Below are positions 41,838-45,320 of a stretch of 45,320 nucleotides of DNA, in pieces; within the stretch, counting starts at the first letter, position 1, and each line of letters opens with the position of its first letter. Origin of the DNA: an uncultured Methanobrevibacter sp. GTDB taxonomy: Archaea; Methanobacteriota; Methanobacteria; Methanobacteriales; Methanobacteriaceae. The notes under the pieces are model-generated. The model worked only from the letters and a program-made list of their open reading frames with translations, did not search any database and was not told where the DNA came from. The stretch covers positions 1 through 45,320 of the forward strand of contig NZ_CAMVTE010000018.1 in assembly GCF_947170395.1 (NCBI RefSeq). Direction: 5' to 3'. The position numbers and the translations under genes are program-made.

Positions 41838-41870
41838 AAAAATAAAAAAAGAGCAAGTGCATTTGCACTT
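41838..41870 (-). terminator. Terminator of the surface protein gene
   Basis: On the minus strand AAGTGCA, two bases, TGCACTT form a perfect 7-bp hairpin (41855-41870) overlapping the stop codon region, followed by GCTC and TTTTTTTATTTTTTT. Confidence 0.75.
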
Positions 41871-44800
41871 ACTTAATTGTTATTTTTACAGATTTGCTTG
41901 CTGATTCGTAAGTGTTGTCACCAGCGTATTTAATGGAAGCTGAGAATTTGCCTTTTTTGATTATTTTAAGGCTGAATGTTGCTTGACCTTTAGCATTTGT
42001 TTTTGCTGTGTAGGTTTTTCCATTGATTTTCATGGTGACTTTTTTGCCTGCAGCGAAGTATGTTTTACCGTCAGCGGATGCTCCTTTGATTGTTTTGAGT
42101 GTTACTGTGTACTTTTTGGTTTTAGCGGATGCTTTGTATGTTTTTGCAGCGGCACTTATTGTAACAGGTTTTTTGGTTATGGTAATCAGATATACTGAGA
42201 GGGTTGCGTTGTAGTCTTCATCACCTAAGAAAGCAACAGCAAATGTTAATCTGTTTGCATCTTGTAAGTTGATTTGTACTCTAGCGAAACCGTTTTCATC
42301 AGTTGTTCTCTCTAATGATTTACCATTGTAACCAATATAAACTGTTTTGTTTGCAAGTGGAACGCCGTTTGCGTCAACCAATTGTACAGTGAAGTTTTGT
42401 CCTCTTTCACCAGCCCTATACTCAATAGCGCTTTGAGTGTAGTTATTACCTACAATAACAGTTGAAGCTCTCACAGGCGCTAAATCTTTAATAGTAATTG
42501 TAGTATTTACCGGTGAAATTAAATCACTTCCAGCATACTTCAATTCAACAACACTATTTGAAGAAGCATTGATTGAAACGATACCCTTATCATCTGTTTT
42601 TGCAGTGAATGCTTTGCCGTTGATTGTGTAGGTCAAATCAGCGTTTGCGATTGGAGCGCCTGTACCGTCAACCAATTTGACTGTTATTACAGCATCACCT
42701 GATATGACAATTTCTGTAAACTCACTTGCCTTAGGACCAACGCTGATTGCTTTGGTGAGTTTGCTAGGAGCGTGAGTTTCATCGCCGTTGTATACAACTT
42801 CGACAGTGTGTTCACCGACATCAAGTCCAGGAATAGTGTAGTTGGCTTTGCCGTCCACAATAGGAACTTCAGTTGCAACTCCATCAACAATTACAGTTAC
42901 GTTTCCGGTTGCTCCAGGGGCATCAACAGTAATTGGGGTGTCTTCACCCGCTTTGATGTCGCTTGGAACATCAACTGTGATGTTTGCTTCAGGTTTTGGA
43001 GCTTTGACTGTGAAGTCTTGGGAAGTTACGTTGGTGTTGTATCTGGAATCGCCTAAGTAGGTTGCAACTACAGTGTAGTCTCCAGGAACCAATATGTCAT
43101 AGAGATATCCGACACCGTTTACGACATCAACATAGAGGACGTAGTATTCAGGACCTGTTACTTCAAGTTTGACAAGGCCTGTGGCATTTGGATTAACGTT
43201 GACTGTAAATGTGACGTTATTCTCATCAATGCCTAAATCCATGCTGATTGTTGTGTTTTCTTTTGCAACATCAACAACAGTGAATGTCACAATAGTGCTG
43301 TTTTGATTGAAGTTGTCATCACCGAGATAGGTTAAATCTGCAGTGTAGCTACCTGCTGCGAAGGTGTTGATGAATGAACCTTCACCATTGACAAGTTCTA
43401 CATTGAAAATGCTATCTCCAATCTTAACTTTGACAAATCCTGTAGCGTTAGCGTCAACATTAACGTCAATGGTTACGCGATAACCGTTAACGTAGGCATC
43501 CGCCTTGATAGGAGTGTCGACTTTTACGTGTCCTTTGACTGTGAATTGCTCAGAAGTAATGTTGGTGTTAAACTTGTCATCACCCATGTAGGTTGCAACT
43601 ACAGTGTAATCTCCAGGAACTAGAATGTCATAGAGATATGCAACTCCGTCAATAACATCCACATACAATACGTAATGTTCAGGACCGGTTACTTCGTATT
43701 TTACGATACCGGTAGCCCTATTATCGACATTGGCATAGAATGTTACGTTGTTTTCATCAACACCGATGTCAATGCTGATTGGAGTGGACTCTTTTACAGG
43801 ATCAACGACTGTGAATGTCACAATAGTGCTGTTTTGGTTGAAGTTGTCATCACCGAGATATGTTAAGTCTGCGTAGTAACTTCCAGCAACCAGATTGGTG
43901 GTTACTGAACCTGCACCGTCAATCAATTCTACATTGAAGATGGTGTCTCCCAATTTGACTTTAACGAAACCTGTTGCAGTAGCGTCAACATTAACATCAA
44001 TGGTTACGCGGTATCCGTTAACATCAGCGCCGGCTGAAATTGGAGTGTCCTTCTTGATGTGTCCTGCGACTGTGAATTTCTCGGAAGTTATGTTTGAGTT
44101 GAATCTGCCATCACCCATGTAGGTTGCATATACTGTATAGTCTCCAGGAACGAGGATATCATAGAGGTATCCTACACCGTCTTCAACATCTACGTATAGG
44201 AGATAGTGTTCAGGACCTATTACTTCATATTTTACAAGACCTGTAGCTCTATTATCGACATTTGCAGTGAATGTGACGTTGGTTTCGAATCCTCCGATAT
44301 CAATGCTGATTGGAGTGGACTCTTTAACAGGGTCAACAACTGTGAATGTCACTTTGGTAGCGTTTTGGTTGAAGTTGTCATCACCCAGATATGTTAAATC
44401 TACATAGTAACTTCCGGCAGCCAAAGTGGTAATCAATGAACCTGCGCCGTTGGTTAATTCGATATTTGCAATTGTGTCTGCCAGTTTTACTCTAACAAAT
44501 CCGGTTGCATTTGGATTTACATTAACGGTTATGGTTGTGCGGTAACCATTGATATTAGCATCAGCATCAATTGCAGTGTTCTGTTTTTCATGACCTTTCA
44601 CTGTGAATGATTGTGTTGTGATGTTGGTGTTGAATCTTGCATCGCCCATGTATGTCGCAATTACAGTATAATCGCCAGCAACCAGAATGTCTTCAAGTAT
44701 TGCTTTACCATTTATGACATCTGCATATACTGTGTATTCTTCGGTTCCGGTTACTTCGAATTTGGCAATGCCAGTAGCGTCAGAATCAACATCCACAATA

Positions 44801-45320
44801 TAAACAACATCATTTTCATCAATCACAACATTTAAATCAATGTCCGTATTTTCTTTTACAGGGTCTATAATGACAAATTCCAAACTGGTACTGTTTTCGT
44901 TGTAGTTGTCGTCTCCAATGTATCTGATTGCAAAGTTGTAGCTTCCGGCATGTAAAGTGTTATTTACTGAAGTAGCGCCGTTCTCTAGTGCCAAATAAAT
45001 GGTGGAATCCTTGGTTGTCAGTTCAATGAATCCTGTTGCGTTTGGATTTACATTAACATTGATTTCTGCAGTATATCCGTTTATTTTAACATTTGCATCA
45101 ATTGTAGTGTTTTGCTTTGTGTGTCCTTTAATTGTGAAGCTTTCAGAGGTTACATTGGTGTTGTATTTATCATCGCCCATGTATGTCGCAATTACAGTGT
45201 AATCACCAGTATCTAGAATATCTACAAGTATTGCTTTACCATCAATGACATCAGCATATACAAGGTATTCTTCAGTTCCGGTTACTTTGAATTTGACAAG
45301 ACCAGTAGCATCAGAATTAA
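41869..45320 (-). CDS. Adhesin-like surface protein with tandem Ig-like domains (N-terminus outside window)
   Basis: The frame is open from the right edge of the window to the TAA at 41869, at least 1,149 residues. The visible N-terminal two thirds consist of alternating Ig-like domains of about 88-89 residues, with the landmarks ATYMGDxRFNTNITS, NGYxxxIxVNVNPNATGFVKVKL, YLGDDNFNQNST and LYDILVPGDYTV. Then come PEANITVDVPSDIKAGEDTP and further Ig-like domains. The end is a basic, Lys/Thr-rich domain (KTYTAKTNAKGQATFSLKI, YAGDNTYESASKSVKITIK) typical of Methanobrevibacter adhesin-like proteins. No anchor is seen, so binding to the pseudomurein wall may be by the N-terminal or basic C-terminal part. 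It is probably glycosylated at many NxT/NxS sites. Confidence 0.9.
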   Translation of the reverse strand, partial: NSDATGLVKFKVTGTEEYLVYADVIDGKAILVDILDTGDYTVIATYMGDDKYNTNVTSESFTIKGHTKQNTTIDANVKINGYTAEINVNVNPNATGFIELTTKDSTIYLALENGATSVNNTLHAGSYNFAIRYIGDDNYNENSTSLEFVIIDPVKENTDIDLNVVIDENDVVYIVDVDSDATGIAKFEVTGTEEYTVYADVINGKAILEDILVAGDYTVIATYMGDARFNTNITTQSFTVKGHEKQNTAIDADANINGYRTTITVNVNPNATGFVRVKLADTIANIELTNGAGSLITTLAAGSYYVDLTYLGDDNFNQNATKVTFTVVDPVKESTPISIDIGGFETNVTFTANVDNRATGLVKYEVIGPEHYLLYVDVEDGVGYLYDILVPGDYTVYATYMGDGRFNSNITSEKFTVAGHIKKDTPISAGADVNGYRVTIDVNVDATATGFVKVKLGDTIFNVELIDGAGSVTTNLVAGSYYADLTYLGDDNFNQNSTIVTFTVVDPVKESTPISIDIGVDENNVTFYANVDNRATGIVKYEVTGPEHYVLYVDVIDGVAYLYDILVPGDYTVVATYMGDDKFNTNITSEQFTVKGHVKVDTPIKADAYVNGYRVTIDVNVDANATGFVKVKIGDSIFNVELVNGEGSFINTFAAGSYTADLTYLGDDNFNQNSTIVTFTVVDVAKENTTISMDLGIDENNVTFTVNVNPNATGLVKLEVTGPEYYVLYVDVVNGVGYLYDILVPGDYTVVATYLGDSRYNTNVTSQDFTVKAPKPEANITVDVPSDIKAGEDTPITVDAPGATGNVTVIVDGVATEVPIVDGKANYTIPGLDVGEHTVEVVYNGDETHAPSKLTKAISVGPKASEFTEIVISGDAVITVKLVDGTGAPIANADLTYTINGKAFTAKTDDKGIVSINASSNSVVELKYAGSDLISPVNTTITIKDLAPVRASTVIVGNNYTQSAIEYRAGERGQNFTVQLVDANGVPLANKTVYIGYNGKSLERTTDENGFARVQINLQDANRLTFAVAFLGDEDYNATLSVYLITITKKPVTISAAAKTYKASAKTKKYTVTLKTIKGASADGKTYFAAGKKVTMKINGKTYTAKTNAKGQATFSLKIIKKGKFSASIKYAGDNTYESASKSVKITIK
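43054..45320 (-). repeat. Tandem 531-bp coding repeats in the surface protein gene
   Basis: The equivalent codon of the ATYMGD landmark lies at 45178, 44647, 44116, 43585 and 43054: four steps of exactly 531 bp (177 residues, two Ig-like domains each). Copies are similar but not identical in DNA, and the most alike are those between about 43590 and 44650. The array goes on beyond the window. Confidence 0.88.

Noticed and set aside
41983-45202. Several plus-strand open frames inside the surface protein gene
   Set aside because: They are antisense to the repeat units, recur at the repeat spacing, and have no ribosome sites or family features.
43054-45320. Regular repeats as a CRISPR array
   Set aside because: The period is 531 bp, fully coding, with no short repeat-spacer structure and no cas genes.

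Overview
The window is archaeal chromosome and most likely comes from a Methanobacteriales methanogen close to Methanobrevibacter. Supporting signs are a proteasome alpha subunit, an SBDS/Rrp4/Rrp41/Rrp42 exosome operon, RNase P proteins Rpp30 and Pop5, an archaeal RecJ-like DHH protein with a DnaJ-type zinc finger, a soluble HMG-CoA reductase, TATA-type promoters, very AT-rich intergenic DNA, and a giant Ig-like repeat surface protein of the kind called adhesin-like in that genus. The genus is inferred; no rRNA is present.

Layout. 1-1532: the 3' end of valS and a convergent sugar acetyltransferase, with a possible structured RNA between them. 1622-9872: a five-gene partner-switching module. 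Two membrane SpoIIE/RsbU-type PP2C phosphatases face a divergent operon encoding a MATE transporter fused to an RsbW-like ATPase domain, a stand-alone STAS protein, and a GH3-type acyl ligase fused to a second RsbW-like domain. In bacteria these parts normally control sigma factors, which archaea lack. Here the kinase-like domains sit directly on a transporter and an enzyme, so I consider this the most novel system in the window. 9998-11943: aroA and nth.

12092-19323: a cysteine and sulfur locus: cysK, cysE, a Cys-rich HTH regulator, tRNA-Cys, cysS, metY, nifS, nifU and a superoxide reductase. GTTAT/ATAAC inverted repeats occur between the TATA box and the gene in front of cysK, cysE and metY, which suggests one regulon, perhaps controlled by the Cys-rich regulator co-transcribed with cysE. 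19411-25150: a run of zinc-ribbon proteins (one with seven ribbons, one with a metallopeptidase domain) around the RecJ-like gene. 25165-30453: the RNase P, proteasome and exosome superoperon.

30450-35991 (minus strand): mobA, a membrane protein, cbiT, ubiX, an HD phosphohydrolase, a small secreted sequon-rich protein, a signal peptidase and aroD. 36131-39142 (plus strand): an unknown protein, sucD, hmgA and a small acidic protein. 39217-41667: a mobile region, with an integrase fragment interrupted by an IS1182-like element. Two bases beyond the right end of that element lies a decayed second left end, followed by a twice-frameshifted small gene. 41869-45320: the repeat-rich surface protein on the minus strand, which runs out of the window.
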